From assembly GCA_964434165.1 (NCBI GenBank), contig CAYSUS010000088.1:1-30775 (forward strand): a DNA stretch of 30,775 bases. Reading direction: 5' to 3'. Every line of letters starts with the position of its first letter. Positions within the stretch are counted from its first letter, which is position 1. Below the pieces are notes generated by a model. That model had not been told where the DNA came from. It saw only the letters and a program-made list of their open reading frames with translations, and ran no database searches. Below, in pieces: positions 1 to 7,597 of the stretch. Source of the stretch: CAYSUS01 sp964434165 (GTDB lineage: Bacteria; Planctomycetota; Planctomycetia; Pirellulales; Thermoguttaceae). Made by a program: the position numbers and the translations under genes.

Positions 1-2
1 GC

Positions 3-311
3 AAGGAATCGACCACCCGGGTCGAGGAGGGGGCCCAGCTCAGCGACCAGACGGGCGAGTCCCTCAAGCAGATCGTCAGCGCCGTGGAAACGACGGCCGC
101 CAAGATCAGCGAGATCGCCACGGCCACGGTCCAGCAGGCGGCCAACTCCCAGGAGGTGTCCAAGGCCATCCAGGGCGTGGCCCAGGTGACCGAGCAGTCC
201 GCGGCCGGCAGCGAGGAAATGGCCTCCTCCAGCGAAGAGCTGGGGGCCCAGGCCGGCACGCTCCGCGAGCTGGTCAGCCGGTTCAGGATCGCCTCGCACG
301 CTTCGGCCTGA
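3..311 (+). CDS. Methyl-accepting chemotaxis protein, C-terminal part (5' truncated by window edge)
   Basis: The frame is open from the first bases and ends at TGA 309-311, giving the last ~102 residues of a chemotaxis receptor. The visible part is the end of the cytoplasmic signalling coiled coil: heptad-rich stretches such as SLKQIVSAVE, then ISEIATATVQQ, and the typical EQSAAGSEEMASSSEEL descending-helix segment followed by LRELVSRFRI. These long helices pack in trimers of dimers and carry signals to CheA/CheW; Glu/Gln sites near EEMASSSEEL are the usual methylation type. The N-terminal sensor domain is outside the window, so the ligand is unknown. No other chemotaxis gene follows; a strong hairpin terminator starts 30 bp after the stop, so this is the end of a transcription unit. 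Confidence 0.9.
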   Translation, partial: KESTTRVEEGAQLSDQTGESLKQIVSAVETTAAKISEIATATVQQAANSQEVSKAIQGVAQVTEQSAAGSEEMASSSEELGAQAGTLRELVSRFRIASHASA

Positions 312-340
312 TCGAGCGCAAGGGGCACGACGAGGAATCG

Positions 341-383
341 GGACCGGGGCGGCCGGTATGGAAGCGGCCGCCCCGGTCCTTTT
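341..383 (+). terminator. Intrinsic terminator after the chemotaxis receptor gene
   Basis: A perfect 15-bp G+C-rich stem (341-355 pairs with 365-379) with a 9-nt loop is followed by TTTT at 380-383. It lies 30 bp downstream of the receptor stop codon. This is a textbook rho-independent terminator. Confidence 0.85.
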
Positions 384-391
384 GCACGCGC

Positions 392-410
392 GGGGGCTGA
401 AACCGTTCTC
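392..410. repeat. Dispersed intergenic repeat, copy A
   Basis: GGGGGCTGAAACCGTTCTC here recurs with one change at 2038-2056. Both copies are followed at variable distance by a shared CTTCCCGAT word (near 500 and 2184). The 312-666 spacer otherwise holds the terminator and a possible promoter. The upstream frame of the next gene is open through it but looks non-coding. Confidence 0.5.
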
Positions 411-549
411 ACGCGGCCCTGCCGCCGCGTTGCGGGCTTGCCTGCGATCGGGCAGCGAGATCGGCCCCGTTCCCGCATCCGCGGGGAGACGGGCAGCATC
501 TTCCCGATCCGCCGTCCCAGGTGTCAGAATGCCCAGACCGCGCGGTGGC

Positions 550-578
550 TTGCATTGGCGGATGCTCCCGTCTAGCAT
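550..578 (+). promoter_or_regulatory. Possible sigma70-type promoter for the LamG/PEP-CTERM gene
   Basis: TTGCAT (550-555) and TAGCAT (573-578) are separated by 17 bp, and the proposed start codon lies at 667. Both boxes are imperfect, so this is a pattern match only. Confidence 0.3.
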
Positions 579-666
579 CAACGCGTGGGCTGAACGGCCG
601 CCGTGCGGCCGACCTTCCACTCATCCACGCTCACTCATCTGGCCACTTCTCACCGTGAGGCGAATC

Positions 667-2031
667 ATGATCGCTCGCCGCAAGCTTCCAGCCGCGTCTC
701 TCTCCGTGGGACTGGTCCTGGCGCTTACCGCCTCCGCCGATGCGACGCTCGTCTGGTACTCGCCGCTGGACGGCGACGCCGACGCGCAAGTCGGCCAGTT
801 CGACGGCGTCGTCACCGGAGCCGTGCCCGCGGCGGACCGCAACGGGAGCGGAGGCCGCGCCCTCTTTTTCGACGGGGTCGATGACGTGGTGACGATCGAC
901 AAGGCGGAGCTGCCGTCCTTTGCGCAGGGGACGTTTGCCGCCTGGATCCGGCCGGACACGATCGGCAACTACCACGGGATCGTGAGCGTGGGGCAGAGTG
1001 CCGGCGGGCAGACCGAGTATTTCGAGGGCATCGTGCGGAGCGGCGGCCTGCGGTTCGACGTCGATGACGGCGACGACGGAATCGGGCGCCGGGAGATCAA
1101 CGTCACGTCCGGCGACCCGGGCGCGTGGCGGCACGTCGCGCTGACGTTCACCGCCGGCCAGAGCGCCGAGGCCTATCTCGACGGCGCCGCGGCCGGCAGC
1201 GTGAGCCTGGCCGGTGGAGAGGCCACGATCGATCCCGCCCTCGACTGGGTCGTCGGCGAGCTCCGCGGTTCTTCCGGCTCGCCCGTCGATCCGTTCCACG
1301 GGGCGATCGACGACGTGTCGATATGGAGCCGCGCGCTATCCTCCGCGGAGGTGAGGGCCCTGGCCGACGCGACCGAAACGCCGGTGACCCTCGATTCCGC
1401 CCTGCGCGTGGACTTCGGAGCGACGGGCCAGGACGTGGAGTCGGCCTTCCGGGAGTTCACCGGGGAGAGCTCCGTTGCCTCGCCCCTGCTGCAGACGTTC
1501 GCCAGCCCCCTGGGCGCGGCGGGCGAAGTGGGGATCGAGGTCTCCGCGCCCGCGGGCAACCTCGGCTTCCGCTTCCGGCCCCCCGACCTGAACGACCCGC
1601 TGGGAGACCTGGTCGAAGACCATGTGAAGAACAACGGAGGCGAGGTGCTCGAGGTGACGCTGACCGGTCTCGCCAGAAGCACCTACGCCCTGGACGCCTA
1701 CCTCAACGACAACGAGTTCGGATCGCTCGGGCAGGTGGACATCGAGGTGGACGACGCCTGGGGCACGGGCCGCCTCGTGCTCGACGGTTTCCTGCAAGGC
1801 GGCCCCGGAACCGGCAACCTGGCGGTGGCCTCGTTCCCGTTCCAGTCCAACGGAGTGAACCCGGTGACGATCCGGTTCATCGAGATCCCCGGCACGCGGC
1901 CGGGCGGCGGCAACCAGGAGATCGCCCTGAACGGCATCACGCTGACCGCCGTGCCTGAGCCGTCGTCGCTGCTCCTTGCCGCCCTCGGAATCGCCGGCCT
2001 CGTCATCGTCGGTCGCCGTCGCCGGCATTGA
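667..2031 (+). CDS. LamG-domain exported protein with PEP-CTERM anchor
   Basis: A 454-residue protein. The frame is open back to 358, but ATG 667 is preferred because it follows GAGG (657-660) by 6 nt and begins a clear signal peptide (MIARRKLPAASLSVGLVLAL, cleavage after ADA). Residues ~28-225 match a LamG/concanavalin-like fold: WYSPLDGDADAQVG opening, FDGVDDVVTI, FAAWIRPD, WRHVALTF, AYLDG, and the closing GAIDDVSIWSRALS strand. A second beta-rich segment (~235-425) is unrecognised. The C-terminus is PEP-CTERM: VPEPSSLLLAALG, a hydrophobic helix, then GRRRRH. Such tails are processed by exosortase and tether proteins to the envelope or extracellular matrix. Substrate unknown. It stands alone between repeat-bearing spacers. 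Confidence 0.85.
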   Translation: MIARRKLPAASLSVGLVLALTASADATLVWYSPLDGDADAQVGQFDGVVTGAVPAADRNGSGGRALFFDGVDDVVTIDKAELPSFAQGTFAAWIRPDTIGNYHGIVSVGQSAGGQTEYFEGIVRSGGLRFDVDDGDDGIGRREINVTSGDPGAWRHVALTFTAGQSAEAYLDGAAAGSVSLAGGEATIDPALDWVVGELRGSSGSPVDPFHGAIDDVSIWSRALSSAEVRALADATETPVTLDSALRVDFGATGQDVESAFREFTGESSVASPLLQTFASPLGAAGEVGIEVSAPAGNLGFRFRPPDLNDPLGDLVEDHVKNNGGEVLEVTLTGLARSTYALDAYLNDNEFGSLGQVDIEVDDAWGTGRLVLDGFLQGGPGTGNLAVASFPFQSNGVNPVTIRFIEIPGTRPGGGNQEIALNGITLTAVPEPSSLLLAALGIAGLVIVGRRRRH

Positions 2032-2037
2032 GCCCCC

Positions 2038-2145
2038 GGGGGCTGGAACCGTTCTCAACCGGCCCCGCCCCGCCGCGCGACCGCGCGGTGAATTCCGCGG
2101 CAGAAGGCCCGCCTTGCTGCATCCGGAGAACGGTTCCTGGCCCCC
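2038..2145. repeat. Intergenic inverted repeat, copy B
   Basis: The left arm GGGGGCTGGAACCGTTCTC (2038-2056) is mirrored by GAGAACGGTTCCTGGCCCCC (2126-2145), separated by ~70 bp. The left arm matches copy A at 392-410. It begins 7 bp after the PEP-CTERM stop codon and sits between convergent genes. The rest of the 2032-2275 spacer shows no gene. Confidence 0.6.
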
Positions 2146-2275
2146 TTCAGCCGCACGGTGCGCAGGGGGAAAGGCACCCTCTTCCCGATGCGCTGGTGCG
2201 GGGTGGGCGAAGCGCCGCTCGCCACGGCGTCGCCCTGCGGGGCTTTCAGACCAGGCGAAAACGCTGCCAGCCCCG

Positions 2276-3118
2276 TCACTCCAGCCCGAACTCGAACCGG
2301 CTGCCCGCGCAACACTCCGCGCACCGGCCGGGCAGGGCCGCCCAGAGCGCGGCCGTGGCCGCCATGCCCGTGCAGTGCGACGGCGCGAGGAGCCGCACGT
2401 CCATGCCCCGCAGCTCCTCGATCGTCCGCTGCAAGCGCTCGGGCGAGGCCTTCACCAGATGCATTCCGCCCAGCACCGCGGCGATCGGCCGGCCGCCGGT
2501 CAGGTGGCGCACGTCGCGGAGGGTGTTGATCACGCCCGCGTGCGCGCAGCCGAGAAGCACGACCGTCCCTTCGGCGCTCTCGAAGAACAGGGCCTGGTCG
2601 TCGGCGAGCGGGTCGGGCCGGGTCAGTTCGGCGTCGAGAAAGAACGGGCCGCCCGTATCCTCAAAGTCCGTCTCCCGAGGCACCGGCCCCGTGGCGGTCA
2701 GCCCGTCGGCCACGGCCACGGGCTGCTCGGTCCGCACGAGCGTGCCGGCCTGCGAGCCGATCGCTTCGCGCGTCTGCCAGTCCATCCCGATCGCGCGCGC
2801 GGTGCCGTCTTCGTTGCGCCCGAACTTCGGCTCCATGGCGGCCGGGTGGAGATAGACGTCGGGACGCCGCCCCGCCCCGAGTACCGCGGCCAGACCGCCC
2901 GTGTGATCGTAGTGCCCGTGGCTGAGCACCACGGCCTCGGTCTCCTCCAGCGCCACCCCCAGCTCGGCCGCGTTGTGCGCGGCCACGCGGGACTGGCCCG
3001 TGTCGAACAGCACCTTGCGTCCCGGCCACTCGATCCAGAAGGCCAGGCCGTGCTCGGCCAGCAGCCCCAGCCCCCGGGCGGTGTTCTCCACCAGGACGGT
3101 GATGCGCGCGGCGCTCAT
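2276..3118 (-). CDS. MBL-fold metallo-hydrolase (COG1237-like)
   Basis: A 280-residue metallo-beta-lactamase-fold protein. The start at 3118 (MSAARITVLVENTA) is chosen over the 23-residue upstream extension because family members begin right before the ITVLVEN strand. The metal motif is SHGHYDHTGG (H67, H69, D71, H72), with downstream candidates in GCAHAGVINTL, GGMHLV and SHCTGMAA. The opening ENTARGLGLLAEHGLAFWIE and FDTGQS fit the group related to the dihydropterin-ribofuranosyl-aminobenzene phosphate synthase-like MBL enzymes, many of which are cytosolic hydrolases of unknown substrate. It is convergent with the LamG gene and divergent from the zinc-ribbon gene, so probably monocistronic. 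The exact reaction cannot be read from sequence. Confidence 0.85.
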   Translation of the reverse strand: MSAARITVLVENTARGLGLLAEHGLAFWIEWPGRKVLFDTGQSRVAAHNAAELGVALEETEAVVLSHGHYDHTGGLAAVLGAGRRPDVYLHPAAMEPKFGRNEDGTARAIGMDWQTREAIGSQAGTLVRTEQPVAVADGLTATGPVPRETDFEDTGGPFFLDAELTRPDPLADDQALFFESAEGTVVLLGCAHAGVINTLRDVRHLTGGRPIAAVLGGMHLVKASPERLQRTIEELRGMDVRLLAPSHCTGMAATAALWAALPGRCAECCAGSRFEFGLE

Positions 3119-3160
3119 GGCACGGGCCCTGCGGTTCTTACATGACGGACGGCCGGTTTC

Positions 3161-3194
3161 AGACTTCCGAAGGCTCGAAGACTTCAAGGAGTCT
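3161..3194. repeat. GACTTCCGAAG palindromic element, copy 1
   Basis: AGACTTCC...GGAGTCT forms an imperfect 34-bp inverted repeat in the spacer between the MBL gene and the zinc-ribbon gene. It belongs to the same family as 10779-10809 and 25031-25063. Confidence 0.55.
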
Positions 3195-3256
3195 CCGCGT
3201 CGGCTCTCCCCGCGATTGTAGGCCCGGGCCTCCGCCCGCGATAGGAGGGTCTCGCC

Positions 3257-3285
3257 TTGCCCCCCCGCGCGGCAGCCGGTATTCT
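3257..3285 (+). promoter_or_regulatory. Possible sigma70-type promoter for the zinc-ribbon gene
   Basis: TTGCCC (3257-3262) and TATTCT (3280-3285) are spaced by 17 bp, 76 bp before the GTG start at 3361. The -10 box matches the consensus at four of six positions. Not tested. Confidence 0.4.
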
Positions 3286-3360
3286 AGAGTCCATTCCGGG
3301 TCGCCCTGCTTGCGGGGCAATGGCAATACCTTTTCCTGGCCCGCGACGGAGTCCCCGCAC

Positions 3361-3876
3361 GTGCCGATCTACGAGTTCTACTGCCCCGACTGCCACACGG
3401 TCTTCAACTTCCTTTCGCGCACGATCAACACGACCAGGCGGCCCGACTGCCCGCGTTGCAGCCGGCCCAAGCTCGACCGGCGCATGTCGCGGTTCGCCAT
3501 CTCCAAGAACCGCCCGGAGCCGTCGGGCGAGGACGACATGCTCCCTGACGACTTCGACGAGGCGAAGATGGAGCGGGTCATGGAGGAGCTTGCGCGCGAG
3601 GCCGACGGCATGAACGAAGACGACCCGCGCCAGATGGCCCGCATGATGCGCAAGCTGTGCGACGCGACGGGCATGCCGGTCGATGACCGCATGGAGGAGG
3701 CGATCAAGCGGCTCGAGTCGGGCGAGGACCCCGAGGCGGTCGAGGAGGACATGGGCGATCTGTTCGACGAGGACGGTCCCATGCCGGGCATGGGCGAGCC
3801 GAAGGGCAGCCGCGTGAAGTCGCTGGCCAAACGGCTCCGCCCGCCCAACGTGGACGAGACGCTGTACGACCTCTAA
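3361..3876 (+). CDS. FmdB-type zinc-ribbon protein with acidic C-terminal extension
   Basis: A 171-residue protein starting at GTG 3361 (PIYEFYCPDCHTVF). GGAG lies ~10 nt upstream, and FmdB-family proteins begin exactly with this M-P-x-Y-E-[FY]-x-C pattern. The zinc ribbon uses CPDC (residues 9-12) and CPRC, spaced about 24 residues apart, followed by the short basic FAISKN strand. After residue ~55 the protein is acidic and Met/Glu-rich (MERVMEELAREADGMNEDD, EDMGDLFDEDGPMPGM), a helical extension also seen in longer zinc-ribbon proteins. The family is often called regulatory from the original fmdB context, but no function is established. It is followed with no gap by the next gene (TAA then GTG), so the two are likely co-transcribed. 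Confidence 0.85.
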   Translation: MPIYEFYCPDCHTVFNFLSRTINTTRRPDCPRCSRPKLDRRMSRFAISKNRPEPSGEDDMLPDDFDEAKMERVMEELAREADGMNEDDPRQMARMMRKLCDATGMPVDDRMEEAIKRLESGEDPEAVEEDMGDLFDEDGPMPGMGEPKGSRVKSLAKRLRPPNVDETLYDL

Positions 3877-4596
3877 GTGCCGGTGAAGCCTCCACGCCTG
3901 CCCCAGGACGCCGCGCCCCAGCCGCCGCCGCTGCCGCCCCGGCCCGGCAAGAAGGCGCCCGACGGCGCTCCGCCTCCAGCGCCGCCCCCGCCGGCGATCC
4001 CCGCCAGGACGCCGCCCCCACCGTCTCCGGCACCTCCCCCGCCGCCGACCGCCAAGGACGAGACGAAGCGCGGAAAGGCTCCGCGCTCACCACGCCGTCG
4101 CGCGAGGCGCCGCCGCGGGCTGCGGCGCCGGCCGAAGCTGCTCGGACCGCACGTCTATCGGCCCGAGCCCGCGCGGATCGAGGAGGTCCGCTTCCTGGCG
4201 TTCTTCCTGGGACTCATCGTGCTGTTCAGCGTCGGCCCGGCCGCCGCGCACTGGAACCTCGAGGCGGCCGCGGGCTGGGCCCGGGTCGTGCTCCTCGCGG
4301 CGGCCCTCCAGACGGCTTACCTCGCCTGGATGCTCCTGGCCCCGGACTGGTCCACCGTGCGCGCGGTGATGGTCGTGTTCGCCGCGGGCGCGACGGGCGC
4401 GGCCGTGGCCACGGCGGCCATCCTGTTCGCGCCCCGCGACCTGCCCCTGCCGCTGGGCGTGGAGCCGGTCCGCCACTGGCTGCCAGCCTGGCTGGCCGCC
4501 GTCCTGGCCGTGCAGGGCCTGGGGGCCTATCTCTGCGGCCGTCTCAGCTTCCGCTGGCAGGAGCAGCTCCGCAGGCTGTCGGGGAGGTCGCCTTGA
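3877..4596 (+). CDS. Proline-rich four-helix membrane protein, function unknown
   Basis: A 239-residue protein with no family I recognise. GTG 3877 abuts the preceding TAA, suggesting translational coupling; GTG 3883 is an alternative. Residues 1-60 are almost all Pro/Ala (PPLPPRPGKKAPDG, PPPAPPPPAIPAR), then a strongly basic stretch (RRRARRRRGLRRRPK) that would keep the N-terminus in the cytoplasm. Four hydrophobic segments follow: FLAFFLGLIVLFSV, VVLLAAALQTAYLAWMLLA, VMVVFAAGATGAAVATAAIL and WLAAVLAVQGLGAYLCG. The arrangement suggests an inner-membrane protein with a disordered cytoplasmic tail. Its pairing with the zinc-ribbon protein is the only functional hint. Confidence 0.65.
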   Translation: MPVKPPRLPQDAAPQPPPLPPRPGKKAPDGAPPPAPPPPAIPARTPPPPSPAPPPPPTAKDETKRGKAPRSPRRRARRRRGLRRRPKLLGPHVYRPEPARIEEVRFLAFFLGLIVLFSVGPAAAHWNLEAAAGWARVVLLAAALQTAYLAWMLLAPDWSTVRAVMVVFAAGATGAAVATAAILFAPRDLPLPLGVEPVRHWLPAWLAAVLAVQGLGAYLCGRLSFRWQEQLRRLSGRSP

Positions 4597-4600
4597 ACCA

Positions 4601-4616
4601 AGCCCCGACCGGGGCT
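4601..4616. terminator. Possible bidirectional terminator hairpin between convergent genes
   Basis: AGCCCCGACCGGGGCT is a perfect 6-bp stem with a 4-nt loop, placed in the 38-bp gap between the convergent membrane-protein and ThuA genes. There is no T tract, so the assignment rests on position and symmetry. Confidence 0.35.
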
Positions 4617-4634
4617 GCCCGAAAGTCAGCGTGC

Positions 4635-5519
4635 CTACTTCCGCTTCCTGCGCGGCGGGGCTTCGTTGGCCTTGGGCGCGACCCGCTCGATGTTCGGCGG
4701 GATCTCCGCCTCGACGTGCCCCATCACCCACGAGAACCCGCCCAGCGCCAGGGCCTGGAACTGCTCCTTGTTGGTCCACACGTCCTCGCGGTGGCCCATC
4801 GAGGTGTAGAACACCCGGCCCTTGCCGTGGCGCCGGGCCCAGGTGGCCGGGAACGGCGGGCGCTGGTAGCAGTCGCCCTTCATCCCCTCGGTCTCCTGCA
4901 CGAGAATCACGTGCAGGTCCTTGGCGAACTTGTACAGGGCGTACCACTCCTCGTGCATCACGAACCCGTCGCCCAGGCCTTCCGCGCCCGGGAACCGGGG
5001 CGAAGTGACCCGCTGCCGGGCCTTCTGCTGCGGCCCGTGCATGATGAACTCGCCGCCGATCATCTCGATGTAGGGATCGATCTTGTCGGGCGGGGTGCGG
5101 AACGAGTCGGTGGCCGCGTGGAAGCCCACGAACCCGCCGCCCGCCGCGACCCAGTCGAGAAGCTTCTTCTTGCCCTCGGGCGACATCGGCGTGGTGCCCT
5201 GCTTGTTGGGCCGGGTGAGGTCGCCGGACGTGTAAAAGGCGATCGCCGAAAACTGGCCGAGGTCGCCGTCGAACACGCTGCCGTCCTTGGTGCAGACGAC
5301 CTCAATGCCATGCTCCTTGCCGACCTCGACCATCACCTTTTCGGAATGCGCGAGCTCGCCGCCGTGGCGCTTGACCACGCTGTGTTCGAAGCCGGCGCTC
5401 CGCGTGAAGTACAGGACCTTCCCTTTCTTCTTCGAGTCGGCGGCCGGCGTCCAGCCCAGGGGGAACATGGAGAGGCCCACGGCGGCCCCGGTAATCTTCA
5501 GCATCTCGCGACGTTTCAT
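4635..5519 (-). CDS. ThuA-domain protein, Tat-exported (paralogue 1)
   Basis: A 294-residue protein. The ATG at 5519 follows GGAGATCCTTCC, and the N-terminus MKRREMLKITGAAVGLSMFP is a twin-arginine-type signal. The mature part is a ThuA fold, related to class I glutamine amidotransferases: KVLYFTRSAGFEHSV first strand, CTKDGSVFDGDLGQFSAIAFYT, GFVGFHAATDSF (the position of the amidotransferase nucleophile elbow), and the conserved HPEW-like segment VMHEEWYAL plus RVFYTSMGHREDVW near the end. ThuA proteins are linked to sugar catabolism; their reaction is unresolved. The C-terminus ends in a basic tail (PPRRKRK). It is adjacent to a second ThuA gene on the same strand, 149 bp apart, evidently by duplication. 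Confidence 0.88.
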   Translation of the reverse strand: MKRREMLKITGAAVGLSMFPLGWTPAADSKKKGKVLYFTRSAGFEHSVVKRHGGELAHSEKVMVEVGKEHGIEVVCTKDGSVFDGDLGQFSAIAFYTSGDLTRPNKQGTTPMSPEGKKKLLDWVAAGGGFVGFHAATDSFRTPPDKIDPYIEMIGGEFIMHGPQQKARQRVTSPRFPGAEGLGDGFVMHEEWYALYKFAKDLHVILVQETEGMKGDCYQRPPFPATWARRHGKGRVFYTSMGHREDVWTNKEQFQALALGGFSWVMGHVEAEIPPNIERVAPKANEAPPRRKRK

Positions 5520-5539
5520 GGAAGGATCTCCAAGGGGGA

Positions 5540-5680
5540 AATGTCAAATGTCGAAATCAGAATGGCGAAGGAAGCACGAAGGCCGAAATGCCAATGACGA
5601 AAGGATTCGCGAGACCGGCCGAGCCTTCGTCATTCGGTCTTCGCCATTCCTTCGACGTTGGGCTTTCGTCATTCGTCATT
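5540..5680. repeat. AATGACGAA-word inverted repeat between the ThuA genes
   Basis: The left arm (5540-5604) is rich in AATGNCGAA and GAAGGAAG words. The right arm (5623-5680) is its imperfect reverse complement (CTTCGTCATTCG, TTCGTCATTCGTCATT). The right arm runs into the 3' end of the second ThuA gene and contains its stop codon. Confidence 0.65.
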
Positions 5681-6541
5681 CTTCAGTTGCTCTGCCTTGG
5701 GCGTGACCTTCTGGAGGTTCGGCGTTACGTCGGCCTCGGCGCGGCCCAGGGCCCAGCTCAGGCCGCCCAGGAGCACGCTCTGGAAGGTGTCGCTCTCCCA
5801 GCAGTCCTCGCGGTGGCCCATCGAGGTGAAGAACACGCGGCCCTTTTCGTGCATCCGGGCCCAGGTCGAGGGGAACGGCGGGCGCTGGTACATCGGGCCC
5901 TTCATGCCCGTGTTGTCCTCCACCAGGACCACGTGCAGGTCCTTGGTGAATCGGTTCATGGCGTACCACTCCTCGACCATCGTGAACGAGTCGCCCAGCT
6001 TCTCCACGCCGGGGAACTCCGGTGAGACGACCTTCATCGTCGATTTCTGCTGGGCCCCGTGGGCGACGAACTCCCCGCCGAGCATGGCCAGGAAGGGGTG
6101 CGGCGGGGCGTCGGCCGGACGGCGTCCCACGTAGCACGTCGAGTGCAGCCCCACGAAGGGCTTGCCCGCCTCGACCGCCGCCAGCAGCCTCTTCATCCCC
6201 TCGGCGGTCATCGGGGGCGACTTGCACTTGCTGGGGAGCGACTGGTCGTGGCAGGTGTAAAAGCACAGGGCATCGTACTTGTCCAGGTCGCCGTCGAACA
6301 CGCGGCCGTCCTTGGTGCACTCCACGTCCAGGCCGTGCCGTGCGCCCAGCTCGGTGAGGATCCTCTCCGAGAAGCTCAGGGCGTCGCCCTGACGCTTGAC
6401 CACGGAGTGCTCGTACTCGACGCTCCGGGTGAAATACAGGACTTTGGGCTTCTTCGCCCCCGCGGCCGGGAGACGAAACGGAAAGGCGGCCAGCCCCAGC
6501 GCGGCCGCCCCGGCGGCCTGGAGCATCTCGCGGCGTTGCAT
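5669..6541 (-). CDS. ThuA-domain protein, Tat-exported (paralogue 2)
   Basis: A 290-residue paralogue of the neighbouring ThuA protein. The frame is open to 6790, but ATG 6541 (MQRREMLQAAGAAALGLAAF) is chosen because it begins a twin-arginine-like signal and follows GGAGA by 8 nt, as in paralogue 1. Shared landmarks include KVLYFTRS, EHSVVKR, CTKDGRVFDGDL, FVGLHSTC, GGEFVAHGAQQK, MVEEWYAM and FFTSMGHREDCW. Unlike paralogue 1 it has Cys at the LHSTCYVG elbow, while paralogue 1 has HAATDSF. The last residues (LKNDE) and the TGA are made of the AATGACGAATGA repeat word, so the native C-terminus may have been replaced. Envelope protein of unknown activity, probably in carbohydrate use. Confidence 0.88.
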   Translation of the reverse strand: MQRREMLQAAGAAALGLAAFPFRLPAAGAKKPKVLYFTRSVEYEHSVVKRQGDALSFSERILTELGARHGLDVECTKDGRVFDGDLDKYDALCFYTCHDQSLPSKCKSPPMTAEGMKRLLAAVEAGKPFVGLHSTCYVGRRPADAPPHPFLAMLGGEFVAHGAQQKSTMKVVSPEFPGVEKLGDSFTMVEEWYAMNRFTKDLHVVLVEDNTGMKGPMYQRPPFPSTWARMHEKGRVFFTSMGHREDCWESDTFQSVLLGGLSWALGRAEADVTPNLQKVTPKAEQLKNDE

Positions 6542-6668
6542 GACAGGGTCTCCATCAGGTGGGACACGCGGAGGGCGCCACCCCCCGCGGCGGGTCGCCT
6601 CCAGGATAACTCGCGGCGCGGCCGCCGCCAAGTGTCCTCCCCCCTCGTTGTAGGGGTATGGCCGCGAG

Positions 6669-6768
6669 GCAGGGGGCAGGGGCCAGGGGTTGATATATGG
6701 TGTCTTAACACTCGAAGTCCGTACTTCGTACTCTGTGCTTCGTACTGGGGACGGGAGTACGAAGTGCG
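6669..6768. repeat. Short-repeat cluster (GGGGGCAGG and TACGAAGT words)
   Basis: A polypurine run (6669-6690) is followed by TACTTCGTACT-type words (6721-6746) and their reverse complement AGTACGAAGTGC (6756-6767), a small hairpin. The 6542-7061 spacer holds nothing else I can call. Confidence 0.5.
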
Positions 6769-7061
6769 AGAGCACGCCCGTGAAAAACACCCCGTCACCC
6801 CGTCCAAAAAATCACCCTTGATCTCTCCCGGCCGTCCGGCACAATCAGCCAATGGAACCCGAGCCGCGCGGCTGACAGGAAAACCCTCTCCGTTCCGCGG
6901 CCGGTCCCGCGGGTCGCGGTGCGCGATCGACTAACATGAAAACACCAGGGGTCCACCTCCACGTGGAACGCCCTGACATACCCAGACCCCCGCATCCCGC
7001 CAACCTCTTCCGTTCTCCTCGTCGCCGCCTTCCCTGAGATCCCTCTTTGGCGGGCCCAGTC

Positions 7062-7597
7062 GTGGAAAAACTCGACTCCGTTGCACAACTGCCCATCGGC
7101 CGGTGGAAGAGGATCGAGTCGCAAATCCTTGCCCATCGGGCCCTTTTCGCCCGGCAGGGCACCGTGGTCAGCGACTGGCGCCGCCGCGGCGCGAGGCGAT
7201 TCGGCCCCTACTTCCGTGTGGCTTATCGCGACGCAGGAAGGCAGCGATCGATCTACCTGGGCCGCTCCGAGTCCCTGGCCGAGCGGGTCCGCCGGCTGCT
7301 GGCCGATCTGCAGTGGCTCGACCGCGACCGCCGCGCGATCCGCCGCCTCCGCCGCATCGTGCGGGCCAGCCTCCGCCGCCACCAGGCCGGCCTGCGCCGC
7401 GACCTTGCCCGCTTCGGCGTGCGCCTGAAGGGCCTCGAGTTCCGCGGCGGCCAGCGCGCGGCCGAGCGTCTCGCCCTGGGCCTGCTCGCCGGGCTGTGGC
7501 CCGACGGCCCCTCGTGCCCCGAAGGGCCGCGGCCTATAATCGCGAGCGAGCCCGCGGCGGGGCGCCGCGTCCGCAGGGAAAGGAGGCCGGAAAAGGG
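7062..7597 (+). CDS. Small arginine-rich protein with GPYFRVAYR motif; 3' end unclear
   Basis: The frame reads convincingly as coding from GTG 7062 (TTG 7047 possible). It gives IGRWKRIESQILAHRALF, then GPYFRVAYRDAGRQRSIYLG, LAERVRRLLADLQ, and a basic helical region RRIRRLRRIVRASLRRHQ. The GPY...YR-GGR-R-YLG core resembles the short motif of DUF6788-type proteins found near mobile elements and in some actinobacteria; this is resemblance only. No stop occurs in this frame until 8213, inside the next gene. Downstream of ~7530 the translation is out-of-frame nuclease sequence. A one-base shift would end it at TAA 7537-7539. I therefore suspect a frameshift or sequencing error near 7500; the end given is arbitrary. 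Function unknown, possibly nucleic-acid binding. Confidence 0.5.
7535..7540 (+). promoter_or_regulatory. Perfect -10-like box upstream of the EndoQ/UvrD gene
   Basis: TATAAT stands 58 bp before the ATG at 7598 in an otherwise very G+C-rich stretch. There is no recognisable -35 box at 16-18 bp, so promoter function is uncertain. Confidence 0.3.
7579..7586 (+). promoter_or_regulatory. Strong ribosome binding site fixing the EndoQ/UvrD start
   Basis: AAAGGAGG lies 11 nt before ATG 7598. The reading frame is open for a further 165 codons upstream, so this site decides the start. Confidence 0.75.

Noticed and set aside
358..666. N-terminal extension of the LamG/PEP-CTERM frame back to 358
   Set aside because: It starts inside the terminator hairpin of the previous gene and contains a dispersed repeat; the signal peptide begins at 667.
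3115..3133. Possible sigma54 site TGGCACGGGCCCTGC on the plus strand
   Set aside because: It overlaps the start codon of the divergent MBL gene, has changes in the -12 element, and lies ~230 bp from the next gene; a better sigma70-like site exists at 3257-3285.
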